DNA from: Cordia subcordata
Taxonomy: Eukaryota; Streptophyta; Magnoliopsida; Boraginales; Cordiaceae
NCBI GenBank assembly: GCA_028554755.1
Contig: JAPTOF010000014.1
Span: forward strand, 5,270,001 to 5,334,000
Length of the DNA stretch: 64,000 bases
Direction: 5' to 3'
Positions within the stretch are counted from its first letter, which is position 1; each line of letters opens with the position of its first letter. Under the pieces are notes generated by a model, which saw only the letters and a list, made by a program, of their open reading frames with translations, made no database searches and was not told the origin of the DNA. This document shows, in pieces, positions 1 to 11,157 of the stretch. The position numbers and the translations under genes were made by a program.

Positions 1-1
1 A

Positions 2-1186
2 CCTGTACTCTCGTTGGACGGAACACATCTGCATAGGAAGTACAAGGGCCACCTGCTCATCGCCTTAGCGACAGATACCAATGATCATATTTTACCGTTG
101 GCATTTGCTGTTGTCAATGGCGAGAGTACAAATAGTTGGAGGTGGTTCCTGGAGAAGGTACGTCGTGTTTTTTAAACGACATGTCAACAGTTTGCATTCT
201 GTCTAATCGGCACGTAGGAATCGCGGCAGCCATCAATACAATAACATCCGATGGCCGACTTCAAGTGAAACATCGCATTTTCTTGAGACATCTAAAAAGC
301 AATGTGACGAAAAGATGGCACAACCAATTCGCAAAAGACATGTGTTGGATAGCTGGAAAAGAAAGCCAGAAACGGAAGCACATTGCCACCATGGACATTA
401 TTTGTAATATCGACCCACTAGCGTTGGTACACGAGTGCACTAGATGTTAGCCTACCTTGGTCCAAATTCATGGACATTGAGCCACGATGGGGGTTATAGA
501 TGGGGAGTGCTGACAACAAATAATGTTGAATGCTTCAATGGTGTGATTGTCGGAGCCAGGGATTGCCCATTATAGCACTAGTAAATAACACTTTTTTAAA
601 GCTAAAGGGATATTTTCATAATAGGTTGGCAAATGCGATGCACATGCATAGAGATGGTCGTATTCTGACGGATCGAGCGAGAGAAAAATATGAAAAGTGG
701 GAGACGTCTTCACACCGGATGCGATTGCATGCATTCAGACTAGATGAGTGGTACCAGGTCGGTCGAATGCCAGAACGATGGAACGATTTCCCAACGAACA
801 AAAGGTAGATTGGGTGGGACGAACATGTACATGTGGTAAGTGAATAGCCTATCATATGCCATGCTCTCATGCCCAATATGTTGTCCGTTATAGGGGTGGA
901 AACCCTTCAACCATGGTTGATCTTCATTATATGATAGAGTCATTCGAGGCAACATATAGTATGACATTTCAACCCCGTGGACATGAATTTTACTGGCCTC
1001 CAGGACCTAGTTGGACGTTACTCCCGAATGCTTTACGAGTGCGCGACAGAAGACATGGGCGGGAAAGAGCTCAGTGTATACCAAATGAGATGGACAATTC
1101 CAACCAAGTAGGCAGAAGAAAGTGTGGTTATTGCCGTAACCCCGGGCATATTACGCCAAATTGCCCCTTAATAATAGATACGTAGC
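2..1186 (+). pseudogene. mudrA-like MULE transposase, C-terminal two thirds (decayed)
   Basis: This is the catalytic and C-terminal part of a Mutator-like DDE transposase, which would bind the element ends and cut and join DNA in the nucleus. The window opens in the catalytic core at LDGTHLHRKYKGHLL, which carries the first Asp of the DDE motif. A frameshift near 170 moves to a second frame with CILSNRHVGIAAA; the usual motif is SDRH, so the second catalytic Asp appears changed to Asn. Further breaks lie near 450 and 800-850. The SWIM zinc finger is visible at 826-880 (CTCGK, an in-frame stop, then a PCSHA tail). A CCHC zinc knuckle (CGYCRNPGHITPNC) sits at about 1123-1165. The stop is at 1184-1186. 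An AATAAA at 1259-1264 is a plausible poly(A) signal. The gene converges with PMD-1. The family call is firm; function is lost. Confidence 0.85.
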
Positions 1187-1576
1187 TTCGAATGGTTATC
1201 ATGAAGTTGTAGCATGTGAAGCTAATTGGTCTTTACTACTATGGTGTGTAATGTTTTCAATAAAAGATATTATCAAATCTTTCCATCTCAAAATATTGTC
1301 AACATCAACACAATTTATATCGAGACATGATAATAAGTACGAAAAAACAATGAAAAATGCAAGTTCAATTATATAGAATTACTAAAATAAGTTTGAAATG
1401 TAAAATGTTTATTCAACTACATCAATACTAAGAAAGAGTGTAATAATCGAGCCTCTGACCCCTACTGGTCCGGTCAGGTAAAACGCGTGGCGGTGGATGC
1501 GGTGACTGTGTGCGTCTACGAGTACGATGCAATAGATGGTCCTCCTCGAGCACCAGCTCAGTAGTCTAATCATCTA
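1187..1576. other. Intergenic gap between convergent mudrA-1 and PMD-1
   Basis: This AT-rich spacer lies between the 3' ends of two facing genes. It holds AATAAA at 1259-1264, suited to the plus-strand transposase. No further gene is recognisable. The part next to PMD-1 (about 1440-1576) is less AT-rich and may be 3' untranslated sequence of that gene. Confidence 0.5.
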
Positions 1577-3715
1577 TCAGATAATCACTGGTAGATAAGG
1601 CCCCTGCGGTGGCGTGTTCGAGATGCTGGGCTCCTGATGTGACGGACCGCTATACTCAAACTGGCTAATCCTGCCATGGTGTGGCGGCATGTATGAAGTG
1701 TTGGGATCCTGGTGTGACGAACTGCCATACTCGAACTGGTTAAACCTACCAGGCTGCGGCGGTGTGTACGAAGTGCTGGGCTCCTGAGTGGGATGATGAT
1801 AACGGCCCCGCTGTCCCAACCGATGTAACGTTTGTGGAGGCGGTTGCGGAAATGGGACGTCATACATGGCTGTCGTGTCGTCCAACAGGTGCTCATGCTG
1901 GGTCTGCTGAAGTACGGCCTGGCCTCTGATGTGCAGGACCTGCATATGACTCACTATAAAATCAAGAGTAGTCGCATCTACTCGTAAGTCTCCCGCCTCG
2001 TACTGCCGTATAATGCTCCCACTGTGGTTAACCACATGCTGAGCGTATACCGCTTAAAGAAAAAGTTACGGGCACTGTCAATAGGTATTGCATCAACGCA
2101 TACTAAATTCGAATTTATGGGAAAACATTCATATTGCACTAGCCAGACTGTTCTCATCGTAGGCCAACACAACGTAGCCGTCGTCTGTATAACTAGTCCG
2201 AGGGTGTCCAGCATGTAGTATGGTTATCCCTCGGTACCATCTCATATACGCCCTCAAAGCCCCAGGATTAGGAAAGTCCTCTAACTCCATTGCCACAATA
2301 GTGTCTTCCCAATTGACCCACATGTCGACTGTCGAATTATATTGTTCAGCTGTAATCTTCTCTTTCCCGTCCCGGTGCTTCTGCCACGTTGGTGGATTAT
2401 CGGGGATTGTCTGTCGCTTACCGAACTGCCGAAGTACCTGATTAGGAAGGTGCCACTCAACCCGCCTACCAACGATGAGGGGCACGTATGCTCGCCATGC
2501 TTCCTCATTTTGCAGACAATACTGTGGCAAACCACCCATTGCATGCTCGAATGGCTGCCAAATAAATTGGGAACACAACAATAACAACAGATTAGTTTAT
2601 AAAACATACAACGTAAATTAACAAGGGAGAGTAATAAATGTGAGATATAAATTTTTTCAAACCTTACCGGGCTGCAAACAGTCAATCATGTCTCGCGCCT
2701 CGTTCAAACTAGCCCGGCCCACAACCCACTTCAGATCCTTCTTTGCAAAGAACATGTAGTCGCGTGGTGGGCCTGGCAACGGGAAATCAGGGTGAACAGT
2801 GTGCCCATCTCTCTGATGGTGCCTATCCGTCTGCTCACACAGTGTTGGCCTAAAAGCCGTGAGTCTGTCCCAAGCAAAAAACTGCATTGTACGAGACAAT
2901 TATATTATAAGCAATAATACGTCTTCAAATATCATTAACAACAATGAGATGATTAAGTGTGCTACCTAAATGAGCATGATGGCCCCGCACATGCCTCTAC
3001 AATCATGGCAACAAGCCTTACAAAGCCATCTATACAGATGCGCTAGGCATGCTGCCCCCCAATTATATTCACTGATATGATCAAAGTCAATCAAAAAGTC
3101 TAACCAATGTAATGATAATTTATTTCCTGTCGTATCAGTGAACATATGGGTGCTAAATAACAAAAAAATCCACAAACGGGCCCGCCGTTCTGCTTCCTCC
3201 ATCTTAGGATTCTCCGGAGTGTCTTGGGCTACGTACAATTCCCTCAGATGGGGTATGTTAATCGAATTTCCACTAATTTTGTCCAAAGATACATATACCC
3301 CCATATACTGATGAATACGTGTCCGCCACTCTTCCGGAGTTCGACTAGTATCGTCGAGCACCGGGACAACCTGACCAACAATCGGCAATCCCCAATATAC
3401 AGCGACATCCTGGAATGTAATCGTGGCCTCGCCTACAAGCAAATAAAATGTATGCGTCTCTGGCCGCCACCTCTCAATCAAGGCAGTAATAAGAGGATTG
3501 TCAACCTGATGAAAGCGCACCACATAACATCCGACAAGTTCGGCTCTCAATAAAGCCGTCTGCACAGCAGGATGCTCTGCCCATAGGAATAACTCTCTAT
3601 CACTCCTATAAATCTTGTGTTCTTCTAACTGATGGGGTGACGACAAATAATTCACCCGGTAGTCATAGTAATAGCATAACACTGAACTATTGCTAGGAGC
3701 CGGTCTATGAGCCAT
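1577..3715 (-). pseudogene. Plant mobile domain (PMD) protein, four-exon gene of MULE-1
   Basis: This is a plant mobile domain protein (PMD, aminotransferase-like family, PF10536 type), a family found in hosts and inside transposons; its role in transposition is unknown. The chosen start is MAHRPAP at 3715, directly after a splice acceptor TAG. Exon 1 (3715-2966) carries PMD hallmarks: a LIERWRPETHTFYL stretch, ATITFQDVAVYWGLPI, RARLWIFLLFSTHMF and YNWGAACLAHLYR. Its last codon before the GT donor is TAG where the family has Gln. Intron 1 is 2882-2965. Exon 2 (2881-2668) starts FFAWDR and ends at a GTAAGG donor. Exon 3 is about 2575-2130; its acceptor looks damaged. Exon 4 (about 2035-1577) has a Pro/Gln-rich tail with about 28-residue repeats containing QEPSTSYTPPQ, QDPNTSYMPPH and QEPSISNTPPQ. 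It is the best preserved PMD copy here, but the exon 1 nonsense codon suggests it is inactive. Confidence 0.8.
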
Positions 3716-3720
3716 AGATC

Positions 3721-4910
3721 CTACGAGCATTAAGTAAATTAAAAAAAAAGTAAAAGTACTAATTATTACTAATTAGTTTAGAACTGCAACTTTAATATTT
3801 AACTAATTTTGCTAACTTTGTAAAATTCATAATATTTTAATTTTTCTACATTCATACTAATTAAATAACTAGTACCAATATTTTCTAATATTTATAATTT
3901 CACACTAATTATATGCATAGTGATTACTACATCTCATCATCATAAAAATATTAATATTCTAAATAATAAATCAACATATAATTAACATATAAAATAAACC
4001 AACATGATTAATATTCCACTAAAATAAACAATAGTCTAAATTTGAAATTTAATGTATTAAGAAACATATAATTAACATATAAAATAAACCAACACGATTA
4101 ATATTCCACTAAAATAAACAATAATCTAATTTTTAAATTAAAGTTGCACAACAAATAAAATTAGTACTGCTTAACATTATCTAAACATCAAAAAATTTAT
4201 TACTAATTATTTTAGAACTACAACTTTAATATTTAACTAATATATCACTTCATCTTAAAATTACTAATAATGAACATAATTAATCCTAAAACTCCACTAA
4301 AACCCTAACTTCAGTTACTTACTATATGTCCTATAACTTTAATTTTCTCATTTCTTAAATTTTATATTATTTAAAATTTATAAAAATTCATATTAAATAC
4401 TTTAGAACTACAACTTTAATACTTAATTAATACATAACGTCATCTTAAATTAACTACTAATTAACATAATTAATCCTAAAACTCCACTAAAACCCTTAAA
4501 TGCCACTAAAACCCTAAAACTCCATATGATTAATTGAATAATTATAAGTTCACACTAATTATATGCACAATGATTAATTCATCCCATCATCATAAAATGA
4601 TTAATATTCCAAAAATAAATCAACGTATAATTAACATATAAATTAAACCAACAGAATTAATATTCCACTAAACTAAATAATAGTCTAATTTTGAAATTTA
4701 ACGTATTAAGCAACATATAATTAACATATAAAATAAACCAACATGATTAATATTCCACTAAACTAAACAATAATCTAATTTTCAAATTAAACATATTAGG
4801 CAACATGTAATTAACATATAATTTCAAAATTTAACATCATATAAATTAAACAAACAAACACATTAAAACATATAAATTCGGTACCAAAAAAAAAAAAAGA
4901 GAAAACTTAC
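3721..4910 (-). other. 5'UTR intron of PMD-1, AT-rich with direct repeats
   Basis: On the minus strand a GTAAGT donor (4910-4905) and a CTCGTAG acceptor (ending 3721) frame a 1190-bp AT-rich stretch with no coding sequence. It contains imperfect direct repeats: blocks with ATATAATTAACATATAA followed by CCAACA..ATTAATATTCC recur near 3970, 4065, 4625, 4715 and 4805, and TTTAGAACTACAACTTTAAT-type blocks recur near 3775, 4210 and 4400. The intron is inferred from splice signals and from the same layout in PMD-2 and PMD-3. Confidence 0.6.
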
Positions 4911-5056
4911 AAGATTTAGGCAAAATCCTAGGATGTGGAAAATTTGTACTAAATTTTCGAGTTGGGTGGGAAAAAAATGAGAGAGGGATCAGAGAGCACT
5001 GGAGAGAGCAAAAGAGCTGAGATTTCAGATAGGAGAGGAGGGTTTGGGCCGGGGGG

Positions 5057-5064
5057 TTTAAATA
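5057..5064 (-). promoter_or_regulatory. TATA-like box of PMD-1
   Basis: The minus strand reads TATTTAAA here, about 150 bp upstream of the 5'UTR intron donor at 4910. The region between, with CTCT-rich stretches, fits a 5' leader exon. The palindrome cluster starts directly upstream. Confidence 0.4.
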
Positions 5065-5073
5065 CTAGAGGAG

Positions 5074-5590
5074 TCGAACTTCAGAAGTTCGATATCGAGG
5101 AACAAAAACTAGATTTCGAACTTCTGAAGTTGGAGTATACAGGGTTATCGAACTTCTGAAGTTCGATTTTATGTATTTCGAATTTCAGAAATTCGACATC
5201 GAGTTTCGAGATTCTGCTTTAATGCCCTGTCTGTTACGTGCAGCGACAGTTACTCCGAGACGCGCGCATTCGAACTTTCAAATTTCGAAAACGGCCAGCT
5301 TCCTTATCCAGTTTCCGAGATCCACGCAGTCGAACTTCAGAAGTGCGAGTCCGAGCTTCTGAATTTCGAGTATACACTTTCAAATTTCAAAACAGCCAGC
5401 TTCCTTATCCGGTTTTCGAGATCCACGCAGTCGAACTTCAGAAGTTTGAGTCCGAGCTTCTGAATTTCGAATTCTTTAGTCGAATTTCTCAAGTTCGAAA
5501 TCTCATATTATAAGTTCGTTTTTTTGTCCTTGACATAGTCGAACTTTGTAACTTCGTTTTCGAACTTCATAAGTTCGAAAAGCCTACTTT
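5074..5590. repeat. Subterminal palindromic repeats of MULE-1
   Basis: About ten copies of a 19-bp palindrome and its variants occur here. The perfect form TCGAACTTCAGAAGTTCGA is at 5074-5092, and the same arms with a T centre are at 5148-5166. A variant with AATTT/AAATT arms is near 5178-5196. Degenerate copies follow near 5331, 5431, 5478 and 5557. Their position just inside the terminus suggests transposase binding sites; that is inference. Confidence 0.75.
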
Positions 5591-5661
5591 TGCAACTTCC
5601 CTCAAAACTGGGTTATTTTTGGAAGCAAATTAAAAAATAGGGTTAAAAATAAAAATTTTTC
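5591..5661. repeat. Right terminal repeat of MULE-1
   Basis: Read from the outside inward on the minus strand, this starts GAAAAATTTTTATTTTTAAC and continues through a TTTTTTAATTTG block and a CCAAAAATAACCC block. The block order matches the MULE-2 left end. The partner terminus lies outside the window. Confidence 0.55.
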
Positions 5662-5770
5662 GTTAAGAGTACAGTAATAATCGATTAGCCTGGTTGATTC
5701 AAATTTTTTTAGTAGCAGATATCTATTATATATTTAGCTATCCGTACAAAGCTACCTAGATAGGTGCATG
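5662..5770. other. Spacer between MULE-1 and MULE-2
   Basis: This 109-bp stretch has no recognised feature. It is the DNA into which MULE-2 inserted, because the 9-bp duplication begins at 5771. Confidence 0.5.
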
Positions 5771-5779
5771 ATGAAAGTT
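5771..5779. repeat. Left 9-bp target site duplication of MULE-2 (ATGAAAGTT)
   Basis: The nonamer ATGAAAGTT directly precedes the left terminal inverted repeat and recurs at 31415-31423 directly after the right one. Nine bases is the usual Mutator-superfamily duplication length. Confidence 0.8.
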
Positions 5780-5890
5780 GGGAATTTTTTTATAAATAAC
5801 ACACTTTAAATTTTAATTTCAAAAATAGCCTTGTTTTTGGGGGAATTTGAAAGTAACACTTTTGGTTATTGAATAAATGAAAAAGGTGTT
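5780..5890. repeat. Left terminal inverted repeat of MULE-2
   Basis: The block TTTTTTATAAATAACACAC, followed by TTTAAATTTTAATTT, is the reverse complement of 31375-31410. The inverted match weakens inward, but an AAAAATAG block and an AAGTA(A)CACTTTTGGTTATTGAA-like region also have partners near 31330-31360. Confidence 0.8.
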
Positions 5891-5937
5891 TTAAAAAACG
5901 AAAATGTGAGCAATAAATACGGTGTCGTGGGAGAGGA

Positions 5938-6080
5938 ACTTTCGGCTTTTGAATGGCCGAAATTAGCTATTCAAAAGCCGAAATCTGTCTCTAACAGTAC
6001 TATATTAATTAGGCCTCATTTTTATTGCTTTTGGCTATTCAATAGCCGAATTCAGATTTTGAATAGCCGATCATTAATCA
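5938..6080. repeat. Left subterminal palindromes of MULE-2
   Basis: There are several copies of a palindrome with core TCGGCTATTCAATAGCCGA, most of them imperfect: TTTCGGC..GGCCGAAA near 5940, GCTATTCAAAAGCCGAAA near 5967, GGCTATTCAATAGCCGAA near 6033 and a half copy near 6059. The same motif recurs at the right end (31015-31330), so it belongs to this element. Confidence 0.8.
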
Positions 6081-6480
6081 ATTTAAAACCCTCTCCCCCC
6101 CTTTTCTTCTTCTTCTCCATGCGATTTTCAGTTTTTTTTTTTCTCCCCCCTTGTTTTATACCACGAATTTTTAGCTCAAAAACTCAGTATCTACCACAAA
6201 AAGCTTGAAGCCTAGGCTTTTGCCTCTTATTCTAAGTTTTTTTTAAGTTTTTACCGATTTAAATTATTGTTTTTCACATTTTTTTCAAGCTATTTCATGT
6301 ATATGTATGTTTCATATGTATGTATAGTTGTATATATCGCATTTATGTATATATTCATGCTGTGTATGTACATATATGTTGTGCATGTTTATATTACGTA
6401 TAAAATGGGTGATATGATTATTGATGTTTTTGTCTTGTAGTTTAGTTTTAGATGTTGATTTTGTAATCACCACGTTGAAA

Positions 6481-6482
6481 TT

Positions 6483-6560
<78 letters not shown>

Positions 6561-6618
6561 GTTATTATTGTTATTGTTATTATTGTTATTATTGTTATTA
6601 TTGTTATTATTATTATTA

Positions 6619-6698
<80 letters not shown>
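6481..6698. repeat. (TTA)n microsatellite, left border of the EPRV block
   Basis: A long TTA run with scattered TTG and TTT units. It ends abruptly where pararetroviral sequence begins at 6699. The matching tract resumes at 25073, so the EPRV block interrupts one microsatellite. Long Leu or Asn translations across it are meaningless. Confidence 0.9.
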
Positions 6699-6699
6699 G

Positions 6700-6998
6700 T
6701 ACAGTTTCATAGGAAAAGTACAGAATATAGTACTTCAGGATTAGGTACATCTAGGTATTCTAGATCATCTAGTCATAGTTATATTTCACCAATAGATTAT
6801 AGAGTTGAGTTACCCAATACTTTAGGTAGTTCATCCTCTAAATCAGTTAAATCTGTAGATCAAGAGACTCTAGGAAATAGAGTTGAGGGTCTGAAAATTA
6901 ATCCTGATAGTATAGTTGAAGGGATATATAAAAATCCTGAAAAACAACCAGAGTTTAGACCAGAAATAATTGAGTCAGAACTTAATTTCCCTATTTAA
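6700..6998 (+). pseudogene. EPRV-A: C-terminal end of the ORF upstream of the polyprotein
   Basis: An open stretch of about 99 codons, Ser-rich near its start and ending ESELNFPI and a TAA stop at 6996-6998. The stop overlaps the ATG of the next ORF (TAATG). The same tail occurs in copies B and C. By genome position it is most likely the end of the movement-protein ORF; no diagnostic movement-protein motif lies in this piece, so that is inference. The 5' part is lost at the microsatellite junction. Confidence 0.55.
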
Positions 6999-9900
6999 TG
7001 GATAATAAAATCAAAATTGATTTCAGTCCAGGGAGCCCAGCTAGGAAACAAATACAGGCTGAGTTTCAAAAACCAATATATGAAGACTATAGGGTCTGGT
7101 TTGCTAAGAATATACCTTTAGCAGAGAGAAATATACTTCAGGATAAATTCTATAATCATTTAGAACAAATTAATGAAATTAGGGATTTTATTTCTTGGTT
7201 TTTAGAAAATTATTTAGGACACCATATAAATGTCTTAGATAGAATTTGGAATTAAAATCTGGAGAACAAGTTGAATCAACATATCCTCCAACAAATCAAC
7301 CCATAATAATGGAAAAAGATAGGGTTAGATTATATGCTAACGCTTTTATAAATATGCAAGAAAATGAAACTTTGCAAGCCACTATTAAACAAATAAATGA
7401 TGTGGTTAAACAAAATAATTTTTCTAATCTTTATTTAGTAGCCTTAGGAGAACAAATCTTAGTTCTTAATAATAGGTTATTAAAGACATATATGGCATTA
7501 GAAGACATTAAGAAATCTCTTAATGAATCTAAATCTGAATATAGTGGAGAAAAGATTATAAAATCTAATCCAATTCAACCTCCCCCAGAAATAAAAAATT
7601 TTAAGCTTGAACAATTAAGTGAGCTTGAAAAACTTCTTGATAATAAATTTAAAACATTTAAAATTAATGTTATCAATCAAGAAGAAGAAGTTCCAGAATT
7701 AATTGACAATATTAACCAACAACAATTGGTTAATGAAACCTTAAATAAACTGAAGGGATTTAATAATAAATATTCCCAAAAGCCTGTTCAACAAAAATTT
7801 TATTATCCAAGACCAACACCTCAGGATATATTATTTGAGGAAGCCACTTATGAACAAACCTATTATAATGGTAAAACTATATATGAGTGGAATATTGATG
7901 GTCTTACGGATCAACAAATATATAATACTATACACAGAATGATGATGTATTCTACTATCTGTAAACAATATGATAATACAGATAAGAGTATGGCCCTTAT
8001 GATAATTTCAAGGTTTACTGGTCAATTGAAAGGCTGGTGGCATAATTATCTTGATCCAAATCAAAAACAATTAATTTTAAATGCAATAAAACAGGAAAAT
8101 AATCAACCTGTTCAAGATGCTGTTTATACACTCACATTAAATATTTGTGAACATTTTACTGGTAGGTTTACCACTAATACTGAAAATATTAGGTCACTTT
8201 TAATAAACCTTAAGTGTCCTACTCTTACCTCATTTAGGTGGTATAAAGATATATTCCTTAGTAGAGTTATGGAATTACCAGAGGTGAATCAACCTCATTG
8301 GAAGTCTAAATTCATAGATGGTCTTCCACATCTTTTTGCTGAGAGAGTTAAAAAATCTCTTAGGACAGGAGGAATATTAGCCATAGATTATAATACTTTA
8401 ACTTATGGCACAATAATTGGAAAATGTATGCAAGATGGTTTAGTTTTATGTAATGAAATTAAGCTTAACCAACAAATTAAAAAACAACATCTTACAAAAA
8501 AGAGTCAATTAGGACAATTCTGTGATCAATTTGGGATTGAGGTAGGACAATCTAGTCTTAAGAAAAAACCCAAATATAAACCAAAACTTAGTCCAAATAG
8601 ATTTTCTTCTCCTAGATATCAGAAAAAAATAAAAGCTAGGATAGAAAGAAAAATATTAAGACAACAATCTAAAAAACCATATGTTAAGAAACAAATAATT
8701 TGTTTTAAATGTGGTAGAAAAGGACATTTAGCACCTAATTGTAGGGCTCATTATATGAAAAAGAAGGTTAAGGCCTTAGATATTGATAAAGACCTTAAAA
8801 ATGAAATTCTGCAAATTATTTCTGTGACGGATTCAGATCAGAATAATCTGGATGAATCTGAAATATCTCAATCATCTCAATCCAGTGAGGATATTAATAT
8901 GTTAACTGATGAATCAAATAATTCAGAAACAAACAATAATAAACCTTGTAAAAATTGTATTAATAAAATACAATCTGAAGAAGAGAATAATTATTATAAA
9001 ATACTTTCTCAATTTCAAAATATGCAATTAAATGTTTTAACCAATGATAATATCATTGAACTGTTAAGAATAGTTAAAGATTCTGAATTAAGAAATAAGA
9101 TTTTAGAATCTTTAGGGAAAAATAAGGAACCTGAAGATATAGAAACTTCACAACATAAATTTATTCCTTATACTCTAACAGAAGTTAGACGTAGGCTAGA
9201 AGATAAATATAAGACATCTTCACCCACAATAACAATAGTCCAGGATCTTCAAATAGAAGTTGAAAACCTGAAAAAAGAAATAAAAATTTTAACTCAGGAT
9301 AATATTCAGATTAGGAGTCAAATAAGTATCCTAAATGATAGAATAGATAGTCTTGATAAGGGAAAGACTAAAGTCCAGGAATCATTAGGACAATCTAGCA
9401 ATAATAATGAATTAGAACCATTTTTAGGAAAAATGGAGTATACTACTTCACAAAAATGGTTAGTTAGTATAACTCTTCTAATTCAAGGAGAATATAAAAA
9501 AGATTTAGTAGCACTTATAGATAGTGGTGCTGATTTAATTTGTATTCAGGAAGGATTAATTCCTACTAAATATTTTGAAAAAACCACACATTCTTTATCT
9601 TCTGCAAGTGGTGATAAAATGGAAATATTATATAAACTTTCCAAGGCTTATATTTGTCAAAATAAACAGTGCATTCCTACTAGTTTTGTTTTAGTTAGGA
9701 ATATGACAAATCAGGTCATATTAGGCACTCCTTTTCTTCATAAAATTTTCCCAATAAAAGAAATAACTACTAATGGAATTATAGGTAGTTATGAAGGAAA
9801 TGAAATCATATTAAATTTCATAAAAGATCCAATGTCCAGAGTTTTAAATGAACTCACTGATATAATAAAAGCTAAGGGAAATCAATTAAATTTCCTAAAA

Positions 9901-10615
9901 CAAGAAATATTAACTATTAATATAAAAGATCAGTTGAATAATCCAAAATTGCAAGATAAAATAAAATTGATTTATAATCAATTTACTACTGATATTTGTG
10001 CTGATCATCCAAATGCTTTTTGGGATAGGAAAAAACATAAAGTTTCTTTACCATATATTGATGGTTTTGATGAATCCCAAATTCCAACTAAATCTAGACC
10101 TTGTCAAATGAATAGCAAGGAATTAGAATATTGTAGAGAAGAAATAAATAATCTTCTTAAAAAAGGATTAATAAAATCTTCTAATTCACCTTGGAGTTGT
10201 ACTGGTTTCTATGTAAATAAACAGAGTAAAATTGAAAGAGGTACTCCCAGGTTAGTTATTAATTATAAACCTCTTAATAAAATTCTTAAATTGATCAGAT
10301 ACCCTATTCCAAATAAACATGATTTAATAACTAGGGTTCAAGATTCGTGTATATTTTCTAAATTTGACATGAAATCAGGATACTATCAAATACAGGTAGA
10401 TGAAGAAGATAGGTATAAAACTGTATTTGTTGTACCTATAGGGCATTTTGAATGGAATGTTATGCCATTTGGATTGAAAAATGCTCCTTCTGAATTTCAA
10501 CATATAATGAATGATATTTTCTTACCATATAATATTTTATGGTTGTTTATATTGATGATGTGTTAATATTTTCAAAAGACATAAATACTCATTTTAAACA
10601 TTTGGAAATTTTTAC
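6998..10615 (+). pseudogene. EPRV-A polyprotein: capsid, protease, part of RT
   Basis: A caulimovirid polyprotein that would supply the coat protein and the replication enzymes. The start ATG (6998) overlaps the previous stop. A 1-base deletion near 7251 breaks the N-terminus; a long open stretch then runs to 10566. It shows a capsid region with the FTGQLKGWW motif (about 8011-8040), a Lys-rich tract, the CCHC knuckle CFKCGRKGHLAPNC (8701-8742) and an acidic Asp/Ser-rich linker. A coiled-coil-like segment (about 9230-9380), a retropepsin site DSGAD (9520-9534) and RT fingers and palm (about 10000-10530) follow. A second 1-base deletion near 10535 shifts the YIDDVLIFS catalytic motif into another frame. 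RT ends at about 10614, so thumb and RNase H are absent. The family is clear; the gene is dead. Confidence 0.85.
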
Positions 10616-11103
10616 TCAATTTCAAAATATGCAATTGAATGTTTTAACCAATGATAATATCATTGAACTGCTAAGAATAGTTAAAGATTCTGAATTAAGA
10701 AATAAGATTTTAGAATCTTTAGGGAAAAATAAGGAACCTGAAGAAATAGAAACTTCACAACATAAATTTATTCCTTATACTCTAACAGAAGTTAGACGTA
10801 GGCTAGAAGATAAATATAAGACATCTTCACCCACAATAACAACAGTCCAGGATCTTCAAATAGAAGTTAAAAACCTGAAAAAAGAAATAAAAATTTTAAC
10901 TCAAGATAATATTCAGATTAGGAGTCAAATAAGTATCCTAAATGATAGAATAGATAGTCTTGATAAGGGAAAGACTAAAGTCCAGGAATCACTAGGACAA
11001 TTTAGAAATAATAATGAATTAGAACCATTTTTAGGAAAAATGGAGTATATTACTTCACAAAAATGGTTAGTTAATATAACACTTCTAATTCAAGGAGAAT
11101 ATA
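10615..11103 (+). pseudogene. EPRV-A: second capsid-protease segment joined to RT
   Basis: This repeats the region equivalent to 9010-9498: the FQNMQLNVLTNDN stretch, the coiled-coil-like part and the start of the protease domain. It joins RT in frame right after HLEIF. It differs from the first copy at several bases that match B and C, so it came from another viral copy, not from a local duplication. The short CTCAATTT similarity at the joint suggests microhomology. It stops before the protease DSG site. Confidence 0.7.
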
Positions 11104-11144
11104 ACACTTACCATAAAAGATTACTTACAGATTCATGTCTCCAT

Positions 11145-11157
11145 GGCTCTGATACCA
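11145..11157 (-). other. EPRV-B primer binding site for initiator tRNA-Met
   Basis: The minus strand reads TGGTATCAGAGCC, complementary to the 3' end of plant initiator tRNA-Met and the usual minus-strand DNA primer site of the Caulimoviridae. It lies downstream of the promoter and leader. Copy C is cut off just before this site and copy A does not reach it. Confidence 0.9.

Larger units (their letters stand above)
1..5660 (+). mobile_element. MULE-1, Mutator-like transposon, left end outside window
   Basis: This DNA transposon contains a mudrA-type transposase gene on the plus strand (2-1186) and a convergent plant mobile domain gene on the minus strand (1577-3715). After them come a 1.2-kb AT-rich 5' intron, a cluster of short palindromes (5074-5590) and an AT-rich terminal repeat ending near 5660. 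The right terminal repeat read inward resembles the left end of MULE-2: an A/T-run start, then a TTTTAATTT-type block, then an AAAAATA-type block. The left end and the target duplication cannot be seen, so the exact boundary is inferred. Both genes are broken, so the copy is not autonomous as it stands. Confidence 0.75.
6699..11103 (+). mobile_element. Endogenous pararetrovirus copy A (partial, rearranged)
   Basis: A partial caulimovirid genome in the plus direction. It begins inside the upstream ORF, runs through the capsid, protease and first part of RT, and is then joined at about 10614 to a second stretch from the capsid-protease region (10615-11103). The hybrid ends at 11103 against copy B in the opposite direction. 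By eye it is very similar to copies B and C. No promoter, ORF2 or primer site is present in this copy. Confidence 0.85.

Noticed and set aside
5171..5513. Open frames of 63 and 91 codons
   Set aside because: They arise from the palindromic repeats, and their residues only mirror the repeated bases.
5074..5590. CRISPR-like or satellite array of palindromes
   Set aside because: Spacing is irregular, copies are degenerate, and the context is a plant MULE terminus.
6312..6744. Long open frames encoding poly-Asn (-) or poly-Leu (+)
   Set aside because: They are translations of the (TTA)n tract. The same applies to 25012-25470 and 50240-50521.
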